From CAZIAK01 sp964537035 (lineage in GTDB: Bacteria; Planctomycetota; B15-G4), in NCBI GenBank assembly GCA_964537035.1, contig CAZIAK010000008.1:62001-126000 (forward strand): a DNA stretch of 64,000 bases, in the 5' to 3' direction. The notes beneath the pieces are model-generated. The model made no database searches and was not told the DNA's origin. It saw nothing but the letters and a program-made list of their open reading frames with translations. Made by a program: the position numbers and the translations under genes. The first letter of the stretch is position 1. The number at the start of each line of letters is the position of its first letter. Below are positions 26,284 through 37,139 of the stretch, in pieces.

Positions 26284-26826
26284 TCAGCGCCCCATCAGCG
26301 GGTAGCTCGCCTCCACCCGGTGCACGGCTCCTGAGCGGCCGAGCACGCTGGAGAACAGCTGGAAGTCCGTGACGGCGAAGGGCTCGCTCTCGAAGCTGGC
26401 GTGGTCACCCATGTATTGCAGCAGGGGCGCCATGGCCGGGCGGGAGAGACGGGCCAGGGTCACGTGGGGTGCGTAGCGGCGACTCTCGCCCGGCAGCCCG
26501 AGGCGCTTGAGCCGGGAATTGACCCGGCCCTGGAGCAGCCGCAGCTCATCGTCGGGCTGCACCCCCGTCCAGAGCACCTTGGGCTGGCCCCGGGGTGGGA
26601 AGTGTCCGATGCCCGAGAGGCGCAGGGTGAACGGGTCGCAGCGCACCCCGGCCAGGCCCTCTTGCACTTGCCGCGCCGCGGGCCCCTCGACCTGCCCCAG
26701 AAAACTCAGGGTGATGTGGAACTGACCGTCGGTCACCCAGCGAGCGCCGTGCACGCCCTGGCAGAGGCCAGCGAGGCGATCCTTGAGCGGCTCAGGCAGG
26801 TCAATGGCGACGAAGAGGCGGGGCAT
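26284..26826 (-). CDS. thpR: RNA 2',3'-cyclic phosphodiesterase (2H/LigT family)
   Basis: 180 residues from MPRLFVAIDLP at 26826; five more codons upstream are possible. Both catalytic HxTL motifs of the 2H phosphoesterase superfamily are present: HITL (His37) and HVTL (His121), separated by the usual distance. The enzyme opens 2',3'-cyclic phosphate RNA ends to 2'-phosphate and can ligate tRNA halves in vitro. It stands alone, converging on the Cys-repeat protein, with 123 bp between them. Confidence 0.92.
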   Translation of the reverse strand: MPRLFVAIDLPEPLKDRLAGLCQGVHGARWVTDGQFHITLSFLGQVEGPAARQVQEGLAGVRCDPFTLRLSGIGHFPPRGQPKVLWTGVQPDDELRLLQGRVNSRLKRLGLPGESRRYAPHVTLARLSRPAMAPLLQYMGDHASFESEPFAVTDFQLFSSVLGRSGAVHRVEASYPLMGR

Positions 26827-26920
26827 GACGAGAGAGATCATCGCTCAGAAAAGGGCCGGGATGGAATCCCCACCGCTCTGCCCTTCGACGCTCTGGGAAG
26901 CGCCGGGCCCCATCGGTACA

Positions 26921-26944
26921 ATCTCCTGCTTTGACGTAGGAGAT
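26921..26944. promoter_or_regulatory. short inverted repeat upstream of sdhCAB
   Basis: ATCTCCT and AGGAGAT (7-bp perfect arms, 10-nt spacer) lie about 100 bp upstream of sdhC in the region that must hold its promoter. It could be an operator. The match is short and may be chance. Confidence 0.3.
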
Positions 26945-27043
26945 GGCGCCACGAACCCGTGCCCGCGACGACGGCTCGCGGCAGGCTCATGGGCCGATCA
27001 CCCACCGGCGACACCCCCTCGCGCCGAGTGCGGAGAGCACAGA

Positions 27044-27751
27044 ATGAACTGGCTGGTACGTTTCCTCGGTTCGTCCATCGGGCGCAAGGCGCTCGTCGCC
27101 CTCACCGGGCTGGCCCTGCTGGGCTTCGTGGTGGGCCATCTGCTCGGCAACCTGCAGATCTTCCTGGGTCCCGAGGCGCTCAACGCCTATGCGGCCGGGC
27201 TACAGAATCTGGGTGGCCTGCTCTGGGTCGCCCGAGGCGGGCTGCTCTTCGTCCTCGTGGTCCACGTCGGGCTCACGCTCAAGCTGGCTGCCGAGAACAA
27301 GGCCGCCCGACCGGTGGCTTACGCCCATCCCGTGGGCAAGGTCGATGCCAACCCGGCCACCCGCCTGATGGTGCTCACGGGCCTGACCATCCTGCTCTTC
27401 GTGGCCTACCACCTGGCCCACTTCACCGTGGGCGTGGTGCACCCTGAGCATCGGGAGCTGGCCCACAACACCCTGGACGCCGCAGGCAACCCGGACGTCT
27501 ACGGCATGGTCATCGCCGGCTTCAGCGACCCACTCGTGGCCGGGCTCTACATCCTGGCCATGATCGCCCTGGGGCTGCACCTGCACCATGGCATCGCCAG
27601 CGTGTTTCAGTCTCTCGGGCTGACCAACGCCGCCTACGCTCCCTTGCTGCAGAAGCTCGGCCGTTCCCTGGCCTGGGCTCTCGCCCTGGGCAACGCCTTC
27701 ATCCCCATCGCTGTGCTCACCGGTCTGGTGAGCAGCCAGTCGGGAGTCTGA
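27044..27751 (+). CDS. sdhC: succinate dehydrogenase cytochrome b subunit
   Basis: 235 residues, ATG preceded by GGAGAG. Single large anchor subunit of the B-type complex II (five membrane helices) with likely haem-ligand histidines in FVVGHLLGN, LVVHVGLTLK, VAYHLAHF and LGLHLHHGIAS. It passes electrons from SdhB to quinone. SdhD is absent, as expected for this single-anchor class found in Bacteroidetes, some proteobacteria and planctomycetes. It is three bases ahead of sdhA. Confidence 0.9.
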   Translation: MNWLVRFLGSSIGRKALVALTGLALLGFVVGHLLGNLQIFLGPEALNAYAAGLQNLGGLLWVARGGLLFVLVVHVGLTLKLAAENKAARPVAYAHPVGKVDANPATRLMVLTGLTILLFVAYHLAHFTVGVVHPEHRELAHNTLDAAGNPDVYGMVIAGFSDPLVAGLYILAMIALGLHLHHGIASVFQSLGLTNAAYAPLLQKLGRSLAWALALGNAFIPIAVLTGLVSSQSGV

Positions 27752-27754
27752 CCG

Positions 27755-29668
<1,914 letters not shown>

Positions 29669-29679
29669 GGCACGTCACC

Positions 29680-30429
29680 ATGAAGCTGACCCTGAACATC
29701 TGGCGCCAGAAAAGTCCCGCAGACGCCGGACGCATGGAAGCCCATGCCGTCGACGACGCCAGCCCGGACATGTCGTTTCTCGAGCTGCTCGACGTGCTCA
29801 ACGAGCGCCTGCAAAGCGAGGGCAAGGACCCCGTGGCCTTTGATCACGACTGCCGCGAGGGCATCTGCGGCATGTGCTCCCTGGTCATCAACGGCCAGGC
29901 CCACGGCCCCTGGAAGGGCACCACCACCTGCCAGCTGCACATGCGCGCCTTCAAGGACGGCGACACCATCGACATCGAGCCGTTCAGGGCCAAGGCCTTC
30001 GGCGTCATCAAAGATCTGACCGTCGACCGCAGCGCCCTCGACACGGTGATCCAGACCAGCGGCTTCATCGCTGTGAACGCCGGCGGCGCGCCAGACGCCA
30101 ACGCCGTGCCCATCGGCAAGGTCTCGGCCGACAAGGCCATGGACGCGGCGGCCTGCATCGGCTGCGGCGCCTGCGTGGCCGCCTGCCCGAACGCCTCGGC
30201 CATGCTCTTCGTCTCCGCCAAGGTGGGTCATCTGGCCAACCTGCCCCAGGGTGTGCCCGAGTCCTCCCAGCGGGTGGTCAAGATGGTCAACGCCATGGAC
30301 GGCCTGGGTTTCGGCAACTGCCGCAACTACTTCGAGTGCTCCGCGGTCTGCCCCAAGGAGATCCCGGTGGACTTCATCGCCGAGATGAACCGCAGCTACC
30401 TGAAGGCCTCCGCCTGCGGGGTTGAGTAG
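29680..30429 (+). CDS. sdhB: succinate dehydrogenase iron-sulfur subunit
   Basis: 249 residues, 11 bp after sdhA. The N-terminal plant-type ferredoxin domain has CREGICGMC (Cys58, 63, 66) for the [2Fe-2S] cluster. The C-terminal domain has CIGCGACVAACP and CRNYFECSAVCP for the [4Fe-4S] and [3Fe-4S] clusters. It carries electrons from FADH2 in SdhA to haem/quinone in SdhC. The last sdh gene; no obvious hairpin terminator follows in the 208-bp gap. Confidence 0.95.
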   Translation: MKLTLNIWRQKSPADAGRMEAHAVDDASPDMSFLELLDVLNERLQSEGKDPVAFDHDCREGICGMCSLVINGQAHGPWKGTTTCQLHMRAFKDGDTIDIEPFRAKAFGVIKDLTVDRSALDTVIQTSGFIAVNAGGAPDANAVPIGKVSADKAMDAAACIGCGACVAACPNASAMLFVSAKVGHLANLPQGVPESSQRVVKMVNAMDGLGFGNCRNYFECSAVCPKEIPVDFIAEMNRSYLKASACGVE

Positions 30430-30637
30430 GGCGCACAGAGGCGGCTGAGCGGCTGCCATCTTGCTCTCAGGGCAACTCTGGCCAGCCGGTCCGGGCACGC
30501 TGAGCACCTCTTGTGTGGTCGTTGTCTGCCCTGAATCAGAGTTTTGGCGTTAGACTCTCTGCCCTCCCCCTACGCCGCCGGACCCCGAATCCACCGCGGC
30601 GCCCGCACCTCCTCGTCTCGAACCGCGGAGTTCTCTG

Positions 30638-32458
30638 TTGCTCTCCCGCACCCATCGATGGGTCGCGACGGCTCTGACCGTCTGCGTCCTCGTAGGACCC
30701 TCTGCCGCCCAGGCCACACCACCGACCAGCGTCGGGAGCACCACGTCCCCCACCGATGCCCAGAGGCTGCAGCTGGCTGACGCCCTCGACGTGGGCGACT
30801 TCTCCGTGCAGAGCGTGAGCCTCCCCACCGAGCCGGGCACCTTGCTCAGGGTCGGTCTGCTGCTCGACGGGCAGCCCTCCGTGCTCGTGCTGCGACCCCA
30901 CTCTGTGCGCGGCGAGCACTTCGAGCTGCTCATGGACGACGGCAGCGGCGAACTGGTGGCGGTCACTCCCGCACCGACCCAGACCTGGCGCGGCGTGGTG
31001 GAGCACGTGCCCACCTCCCACGTCGCCGCCACCTTGGTCGACGGGCAACTGACCGCGGTGATCAGCCTGGCCCAAGATCTCCCCCGCTGGGGCGTGCAGC
31101 CCGTCCAGGCCCTGGCCAGCGGCTTCGCAGCGACGGACCACGTCGTCTACACGGAGTCTGACGGACTGGACAGGGGCTACAGCTGCGGCGGAGCGCTCAG
31201 CGGAGTCGCCGGCGCGGCGAGCGGCTCCCCAGGCGGCAGCAGCTCAGGAGCCTACGCCGGTGGCACGGGTTTCGCCCTCTGCGAGATCGCCTGCGACGCG
31301 GACGTCGAGTTCTTCAACAAGAACGGCGGCTCGGTCACGGCCACCGAGCTCGACATCGAAGCCGTGATCAACGTGGTCGAGGCGGTCTACGAAGCCAGCG
31401 TGGGCATCACCTACTCGCTAGGCACGGTGATCGTGCGCACGGCCCAGCCCGACCCATACACCAGCAGCGATCCCAGCACGTTGTTGAACCAGTTTCGCAA
31501 CGAATGGAACGCCAATCAGACCGGTGTGCAGCGAGACGTGGCTCACCTCTTCACCGGGCGGGACATCGACAACTCGGTCATCGGCATCGCCTGGCTCAGC
31601 GTGATCTGCAACGGCAGCCTGGGCTACGGGCTGTCCCAGTCCCGCTACACCCAGGCCATCACCAACCGTGCCGCGCTCACCGCCCATGAGCTGGGGCACA
31701 ACTGGTCGGCGAACCACTGCGATGCCAGCAGCCAGTGCCGCATCATGTGCTCGGGGCTGGGTGGATGCACCGGCGACATCACCTCGTTCGGCCCCAACTC
31801 GGTGGCCTCGATCACCAACTGGAAGAACTCGGTGGGCTGCCTCAGCGCCAGCACCCCCGCCCCGGCGCCCACGCTGCTGACCCTCTCACCGTCCGCTGTA
31901 GGCCCCCAGGGAGGAGAGCTGATCACCCTCACCGGTGACGACTTCTTCGAGTCGGACACGGTCGTGGTGGGCGGCACAGCGTTGTTGCTGTCGAACTTTG
32001 ACTACTCCATCGACAACGACGCCACCATCACCTTCGCCGCGCCCGCGCCCACGGCCTTGGGCCCTGTGTCCGTGCAGGTCTCCGGGTCGGGAGGCAGCAG
32101 CGCCAGCTTCAGCTACACCGTGAACCAGGCCAGCCCGCCCACGTTCACCGCGCCCGTTCTGATCACGCCGTACAACCAGCCCGAGGCCACCTGGACCTTC
32201 GCCGCCTCGCCCAGCGGTGTGGCCTATTTCCTGTTCGATCTCGACCCGGCGACCTTTGGCTTTCAGGGCTTCACCGTGCTGCAGACCTTGCTGCCCATCC
32301 TCGCCGTGCCCGTGAACGCTGCGGGCGCGGGAGTCTTGACGATCCCCCTCGATCCGAGCATGAGCATCGGCTCGCTCTACAACCTCTACACCCAGATGGT
32401 CTTCTTCGATCCGTCCCTCTATCACTCCACGACGGTCAGCTCGACGTTGGTCTTCTAG
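30638..32458 (+). CDS. secreted metzincin-type zinc metalloprotease with IPT/TIG domain (copy 1)
   Basis: 606 residues, TTG start with GCGGAG upstream. Signal peptide to about residue 28 (GPSAAQA). A propeptide-like region (30-190) is followed by the M12-type catalytic domain, whose zinc motif HELGHNWSANHCD begins at His350 and whose Met-turn is CRIMCSG. An IPT/TIG domain (about 408-500: PTLLTLSPSAVGPQGGELI) and a C-terminal beta module follow. The adjacent gene is a clear tandem duplicate. It likely degrades extracellular protein. Confidence 0.88.
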   Translation: MLSRTHRWVATALTVCVLVGPSAAQATPPTSVGSTTSPTDAQRLQLADALDVGDFSVQSVSLPTEPGTLLRVGLLLDGQPSVLVLRPHSVRGEHFELLMDDGSGELVAVTPAPTQTWRGVVEHVPTSHVAATLVDGQLTAVISLAQDLPRWGVQPVQALASGFAATDHVVYTESDGLDRGYSCGGALSGVAGAASGSPGGSSSGAYAGGTGFALCEIACDADVEFFNKNGGSVTATELDIEAVINVVEAVYEASVGITYSLGTVIVRTAQPDPYTSSDPSTLLNQFRNEWNANQTGVQRDVAHLFTGRDIDNSVIGIAWLSVICNGSLGYGLSQSRYTQAITNRAALTAHELGHNWSANHCDASSQCRIMCSGLGGCTGDITSFGPNSVASITNWKNSVGCLSASTPAPAPTLLTLSPSAVGPQGGELITLTGDDFFESDTVVVGGTALLLSNFDYSIDNDATITFAAPAPTALGPVSVQVSGSGGSSASFSYTVNQASPPTFTAPVLITPYNQPEATWTFAASPSGVAYFLFDLDPATFGFQGFTVLQTLLPILAVPVNAAGAGVLTIPLDPSMSIGSLYNLYTQMVFFDPSLYHSTTVSSTLVF

Positions 32459-32509
32459 GCCGTTCTCTCTCCCCTGTTCTCTCCCACAACACCCAGGAGC
32501 TTCCTCCTC

Positions 32510-34288
32510 ATGTTCACCGCCATGCGCACTCTCACGGTGCTCTCGGTTGCGGCAGCGCTCGCCATGCCTGCCGCCGCCCAGTTCGACGTGATCTCTGCCT
32601 CCCAGCTCTCCGATCGGGAGGCCTTCATCGAAGCTCTCGACGTGGGCGACTTCACCATCCAGACCCTCGATCTGCCCGAGACCGTCGATGGCAACCTGTC
32701 GCTGCAGCTGTCCCTCGACGGCGACCTCCACACCTTGGCCTTGTACCGCTGGTCCATCCGCTCTGAGGACCATTTTCAGGTGCTCAAGCAGATCGCTGAT
32801 GGCTCGTACGTCGAGGTCGACGTGGGCGAGAGCAAGATCTGGCGTGGGTCCATCGCCGAGATTCCCGGGAGCCGGGTCTCTGCGTCGATCATCGATGGCC
32901 AGCTCGAGGCGCTGATCTACCTGAACGATGATCAGCCGCTCTGGGGTGTACAGCCCGCCAACGCCGTGTCGTCGCTCTACAGCAGCCGCGACTACGTGGT
33001 CTACAGCGCCGCCAACAACATCGACCGGGGACAGACCTGCGGCGGTGGCATCGCCGTCTCGGGGACCACCACCCCGCCGCCCTCAGGCAACGGCTACGCT
33101 GGCCTCGCTGACGACAAGGTCGCCGAGATCGCCTGTGACGCGGACGTCGAGTTCTACAACAAGAACGGCTCCTCGGTGACCAACACCGAGAACGACATCG
33201 AGAACATCATCGACCGGGTGCAGAACATCTACCAGCCGGACGTGAGCATCCTCTACACGATCACCACGATCATCGTGCGCACCGCCGAGCCCGACCCCTA
33301 CGGCAGCAACAACCCGAGCACCCTGCTGAATCAGTTCACCAACCACTGGAACGCAAACCAGCAGGGCATCCAGCGCGACGTGGCCCACCTCTTCACCGGC
33401 AAGAACATCCAGGGCGGCGTGATCGGCATCGCCTTCCTCAGCGTGATCTGCAACCTGGGTTCTGCCTACGGCCTGTCCGAGTCCCGGTTCACCAGCAACA
33501 TCACGGCCCGCACCGCGCTCACGGCCCACGAGCTGGGTCACAACTGGTCATCCAACCACTGCGACGGCCAAGGCGACTGCAAGATCATGTGCTCGGCAAT
33601 CGGTGGCTGTGGCGCCATCACCAGCTTCGGCAACAGCGCCAAGAACTCGATCAACAACAAGAAGAACAACTCCAACTGTCTCGATGACGCCGTCCCGCCG
33701 CCACCGCCGACGCTCACCTCGTTCAACCCCTCGTCGATCACCGCCTTGGGTGAGCAGGTCACCGTCACCGGCACCAGCCTGCTCAAGGTCACGACGATGA
33801 CGGTGAACGGCGTGGTGGTCTCCGGTACGGATGTCATCCCTCAGACGGACACCACGCTGATCTTCAACGCGCCGACCGCCACGGCCTTGGGCGCGGTGAA
33901 CGTGCTGGCCACCAACCCGGGTGGCACCAGCAGTCCCCTGAGCCTGACCTACGCAGCGGCCAACCCGCCCGTGCTCCAGGCGCCCACCACGATCAACACG
34001 TTCGTCGACACCTCGGCGACGTGGACGTTTGCCGCGGCCCCCGGCGACGTGAACTACTTCCTGTTCGACTTCGATCCAGGGACGATCGTGTTCAAGGGCT
34101 TCCCCGTGCTCAACACGGTCTTCCCGATCTTCGTGCTGCCCTCCAACGCAGCGGGCGTGGGCAGCTTGGTGGTGCCCATCGACCCCAGCCTCGGTGGCAT
34201 GGGACTCTTCAGCGTGTACACCCAGATGGCCCACTTCAACCCGGCCATCTATGCGGTGTCACCGGTCAAGAGCACGTTGATGTTCTGA
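32510..34288 (+). CDS. secreted metzincin-type zinc metalloprotease with IPT/TIG domain (copy 2)
   Basis: 592 residues, ATG with CAGGAG upstream. Same architecture as copy 1: signal peptide ending PAAAQ, pro-region, catalytic domain with HELGHNWSSNHCD (His340) and Met-turn CKIMCSA, IPT/TIG domain (about 397-490: PTLTSFNPSSITALGE), and the same C-terminal module. The catalytic core is far more alike than the ends: FTGK.IQGGVIGIAFLSVIC against FTGRDIDNSVIGIAWLSVIC. The two genes are 51 bp apart and probably co-transcribed, ending at the strong hairpin at 34323. Confidence 0.88.
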   Translation: MFTAMRTLTVLSVAAALAMPAAAQFDVISASQLSDREAFIEALDVGDFTIQTLDLPETVDGNLSLQLSLDGDLHTLALYRWSIRSEDHFQVLKQIADGSYVEVDVGESKIWRGSIAEIPGSRVSASIIDGQLEALIYLNDDQPLWGVQPANAVSSLYSSRDYVVYSAANNIDRGQTCGGGIAVSGTTTPPPSGNGYAGLADDKVAEIACDADVEFYNKNGSSVTNTENDIENIIDRVQNIYQPDVSILYTITTIIVRTAEPDPYGSNNPSTLLNQFTNHWNANQQGIQRDVAHLFTGKNIQGGVIGIAFLSVICNLGSAYGLSESRFTSNITARTALTAHELGHNWSSNHCDGQGDCKIMCSAIGGCGAITSFGNSAKNSINNKKNNSNCLDDAVPPPPPTLTSFNPSSITALGEQVTVTGTSLLKVTTMTVNGVVVSGTDVIPQTDTTLIFNAPTATALGAVNVLATNPGGTSSPLSLTYAAANPPVLQAPTTINTFVDTSATWTFAAAPGDVNYFLFDFDPGTIVFKGFPVLNTVFPIFVLPSNAAGVGSLVVPIDPSLGGMGLFSVYTQMAHFNPAIYAVSPVKSTLMF

Positions 34289-34322
34289 GCGGCCAACAGC
34301 GGGCTCACTCACCCCGCTTCTC

Positions 34323-34358
34323 AGGGCCCCCGGATCCTTCACCGGATCCGGGGGCCCT
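34323..34358 (+). terminator. strong hairpin terminator after the metalloprotease pair
   Basis: Perfect 15-bp arms AGGGCCCCCGGATCC and GGATCCGGGGGCCCT with a 6-nt loop are followed by GTTCGTTT. It lies 34 bp after the stop of the second protease gene. Confidence 0.85.
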
Positions 34359-34534
34359 GTTCGTTTCCATCCGGCCCCGCCAGCCTGGCAGCCTGTGCTC
34401 GTCGCTGGGCACTTTGCGCACAGACTGCGACGGCTCCCGGAGTTTCTGCCTGAACCTGAGAACTGGTTCTTGAGCAGCGACACCTGTTGAGTGAATTTGG
34501 TGCATCGCCCGCCCCTCTACCGAGTCTCAGCAGG

Positions 34535-36262
34535 ATGAGCACCATGCCTCAAGACGCGCATGCCCAAGGCGTCCCTGATCCGGGCGACAGCCTGCAGGTC
34601 TCCCTGCGGGGAGCTGATCTGCTGAGCGACCCGGCTCTGAACAAGGGCACCGGCTTCTCCATCGCAGAGCGGGAGGCCTTCGCCCTCAGCGGACTCATGC
34701 CGCCAGGTCTCTCGACGCTCAAGGACCAACTGCAGCGAGCCTACGAGAACTTCCATCTCGCCGAGGATGATCTGCAGCGCTACCGCTCTCTCGAAGACCT
34801 CCAGAACCGCAACGAGACGCTCTTCTATCGGCTGCTGGTCGATCACATCGAAGAGATGGCGCCCATCGTCTACACACCCACCGTGGGAGCCGTCTGCGCG
34901 GCCTACAGCCACCTCTACCGCCGGCCTCACGGGCTCTACGTGTCCGCCGTTCACCGTGGGCGCATCGAAACCGTCCTGCGTCGTGCGGCCGTGAGAGACT
35001 GCCGCATCATCGTGCTCACCGACAACGAGGCCATCCTCGGGTTGGGCGATCTCGGCGTGGGCGGCATGCGCATCCCGGTGGGCAAGCTCACCCTCTATAC
35101 GGCCGGCGCGGGCATCCACCCCAGCTCGTGTCTGGCCATCGATCTCGACGTGGGCACGAACAACGCCGAGCTGCTGAACGACCCGCTCTACCTGGGCCTG
35201 CGCCAAGAGCGACTGACCGGCGAGGCGTACATCTCGTTGCTCGATGAATTGGTGGCAGCGGTGACAAAGGTCTTCCCGAAGGCCGTCATGCAGTGGGAGG
35301 ATTTCGCCAACGAGAACGCCTTCAAGGTGCTCCACCGCTTCCGCGGCAGCCTGCCCTCCTTCAACGACGACATCCAGGGGACCGGCGCCGTGGTGGTGGC
35401 TGGCCTGACCAGGGCCCTGCGCCAGGCGGGTCGCTCGCTGAAGGACGAGCGGGTCGTCTTTCTCGGCGCAGGAGCCTCAGGAGGCGGATGCGCCCTCGCG
35501 GTGCGCGCGGCACTGGTGGCGGCTGGCTCGTCCGAGGCCCAGGCTCGCAGCCAGGTCCTTTGCCTCGACTCAAGGGGCCTCATCCTCGACGATCGCCCCG
35601 GCCTCTCCGGACACAAGCGCCTGCTCGCCGCCACAGCTTCCCTGACTGCAGGATGGGCGGCCAAGCCCAACGGAACCTTCGACCTGGCCGACGTGGTGCG
35701 GGAGTTCAGGCCCATGTCGCTCGTGGGCGCCTCCGGACAGGCTGGCGCCTTCACCGAAGAGCTGGTGCGTTCCATGCACGAGGGCTGTCCCCGCCCGGTG
35801 ATCCTGCCCCTCTCCAACCCCACCAGCCACGCCGAGGCCCTCCCAGCAGATCTGCTGCGCTGGACCGCAGGCGCTGCGCTCGTCGCCACAGGCTCCCCCC
35901 ACCCGCCGGTGCAGTACAACGGTCAGCTCTACGAGATCGGCCAGGCCAACAACGTGCTGATCTTCCCCGGCCTCGGCCTGGGCGCCATCGCCGTGCAAGC
36001 GCGCGAGATCCCGGACGCAGCCTTCCTCGCGGCGGCCGAAGCGCTCGCCGCTGCCGCAGGCCTCGACACCCGTCCCGGCGCAGCCCTGTTCCCCCCCATC
36101 GGTGAGCTGCGCCAGATCTCCCGACAGGTCGCCTCTGCCGTGGCCCACACCCTGGTCGCTGTGGGCGCGGCCCCGTTCCTCGACGAAGCCGCCATCGAGA
36201 CGCGCCTCTCGGCCCTCGTCTGGGACCCGGCCTACGTGCCCTACGAGTACGACGGCCCGTAG
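34535..36262 (+). CDS. NAD-dependent malic enzyme (oxaloacetate-decarboxylating)
   Basis: 575 residues from the ATG at 34535; a TTG at 34487 or the ATG at 34544 are alternatives. Long-form (about 560-residue) malic enzyme converting malate to pyruvate and CO2 with NAD(P)H. Motifs: NKGTGFS and RNETLFYRLL at the N-terminus, IVYTPTVG, GRI...ILGLGDLGVGGM with the catalytic/metal region, MQWEDFANENAF, FNDDIQGTGAV, and VFLGAGASGGGCA for nucleotide binding. The C-terminus, LSNPTSHAEA and ATGSPHPPV, is canonical. It links the TCA cycle, with sdh nearby, to pyruvate. Convergent with gpmA. Confidence 0.93.
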   Translation: MSTMPQDAHAQGVPDPGDSLQVSLRGADLLSDPALNKGTGFSIAEREAFALSGLMPPGLSTLKDQLQRAYENFHLAEDDLQRYRSLEDLQNRNETLFYRLLVDHIEEMAPIVYTPTVGAVCAAYSHLYRRPHGLYVSAVHRGRIETVLRRAAVRDCRIIVLTDNEAILGLGDLGVGGMRIPVGKLTLYTAGAGIHPSSCLAIDLDVGTNNAELLNDPLYLGLRQERLTGEAYISLLDELVAAVTKVFPKAVMQWEDFANENAFKVLHRFRGSLPSFNDDIQGTGAVVVAGLTRALRQAGRSLKDERVVFLGAGASGGGCALAVRAALVAAGSSEAQARSQVLCLDSRGLILDDRPGLSGHKRLLAATASLTAGWAAKPNGTFDLADVVREFRPMSLVGASGQAGAFTEELVRSMHEGCPRPVILPLSNPTSHAEALPADLLRWTAGAALVATGSPHPPVQYNGQLYEIGQANNVLIFPGLGLGAIAVQAREIPDAAFLAAAEALAAAAGLDTRPGAALFPPIGELRQISRQVASAVAHTLVAVGAAPFLDEAAIETRLSALVWDPAYVPYEYDGP

Positions 36263-36289
36263 CAGCAGCCCAGGCGCGGATTCGCCCCG

Positions 36290-37033
36290 TCAGCCCTTGG
36301 CCTGGTTCGCCACGGCCTCTGCCGCCTTGCGGGCCGCCTCGGGGTCACCGAGATAGCGGCTGGCGATGGGCGAGAGGTCATCGTTCAGCTCGTACAGCAG
36401 GGGGATGCCCGTGGGGATGTTCAGCCCCATGATGTCCTCGTCGCTGATGCCGTCGAGGTGCTTGACCAGGGCCCGCAGGCTGTTGCCGTGGGCGACGATG
36501 AGCACCTTCTCGTCGCGCTGCAAGGCCGGGGCGATGGCCTCGTGCCAGGCGGGGAGAAAGCGGTCCACCGTGTCTTTCAGACATTCGCTCAGGGGGATCT
36601 GATCTGGCGAGAGGTTGGCATAGCGACGATCGTTGCCCGGCCAGCGCTCGTCGTCCTGGGTCAAGGCCGGCGGCGGCGTCCCGTAGCTGCGGCGCCAGAT
36701 GAGCACCTGCTCGTCGCCGTGCTGCTCTGCGGTCTCGGCCTTGTTCAGCCCTTGCAGCGCGCCGTAGTGACGCTCGTTGAGGCGCCAGTCACGAATCACC
36801 GGCAGCCACATCTGGTCCATCTCTTCGAGGGCCAGCCACATGGTCTTGATCGCCCGGGCCAGCACCGACGTGTAGACCACGTCGAACTCGTAGCCCTCGG
36901 CGGCCAGCAGCTGACCCGCCGCCCGGGCCTCGCCCACACCCTGCTCTGACAGGCCCACGTCGTACCAGCCGGTGAAGCGGTTGGTCTTGTTCCATTCGCT
37001 CTGGCCGTGGCGCAGCAGCACGAGGGTCTTCAT
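36290..37033 (-). CDS. gpmA: 2,3-bisphosphoglycerate-dependent phosphoglycerate mutase
   Basis: 247 residues. LVLLRHGQSEWN contains the phospho-acceptor His (residue 9). RFTGWYDVGLSEQG, RLNERHYGALQGLNKAE, RRSYGTPPP and VAHGNSLRALVKHL are all canonical dPGM motifs. It interconverts 3- and 2-phosphoglycerate in glycolysis/gluconeogenesis. The length matches the family. It is downstream of the OPT transporter on the same strand with 106 bp between. Confidence 0.95.
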   Translation of the reverse strand: MKTLVLLRHGQSEWNKTNRFTGWYDVGLSEQGVGEARAAGQLLAAEGYEFDVVYTSVLARAIKTMWLALEEMDQMWLPVIRDWRLNERHYGALQGLNKAETAEQHGDEQVLIWRRSYGTPPPALTQDDERWPGNDRRYANLSPDQIPLSECLKDTVDRFLPAWHEAIAPALQRDEKVLIVAHGNSLRALVKHLDGISDEDIMGLNIPTGIPLLYELNDDLSPIASRYLGDPEAARKAAEAVANQAKG

Positions 37034-37139
37034 CGGTGGGACTCCGGTTCGATCGTCAGGGCATGGAGGAGTGGCCTATTCAAGCGCCCACAGGTGCCGC
37101 TGACAAGATGGGAGAGGTGCGTAGATCTTCGACGGCCGG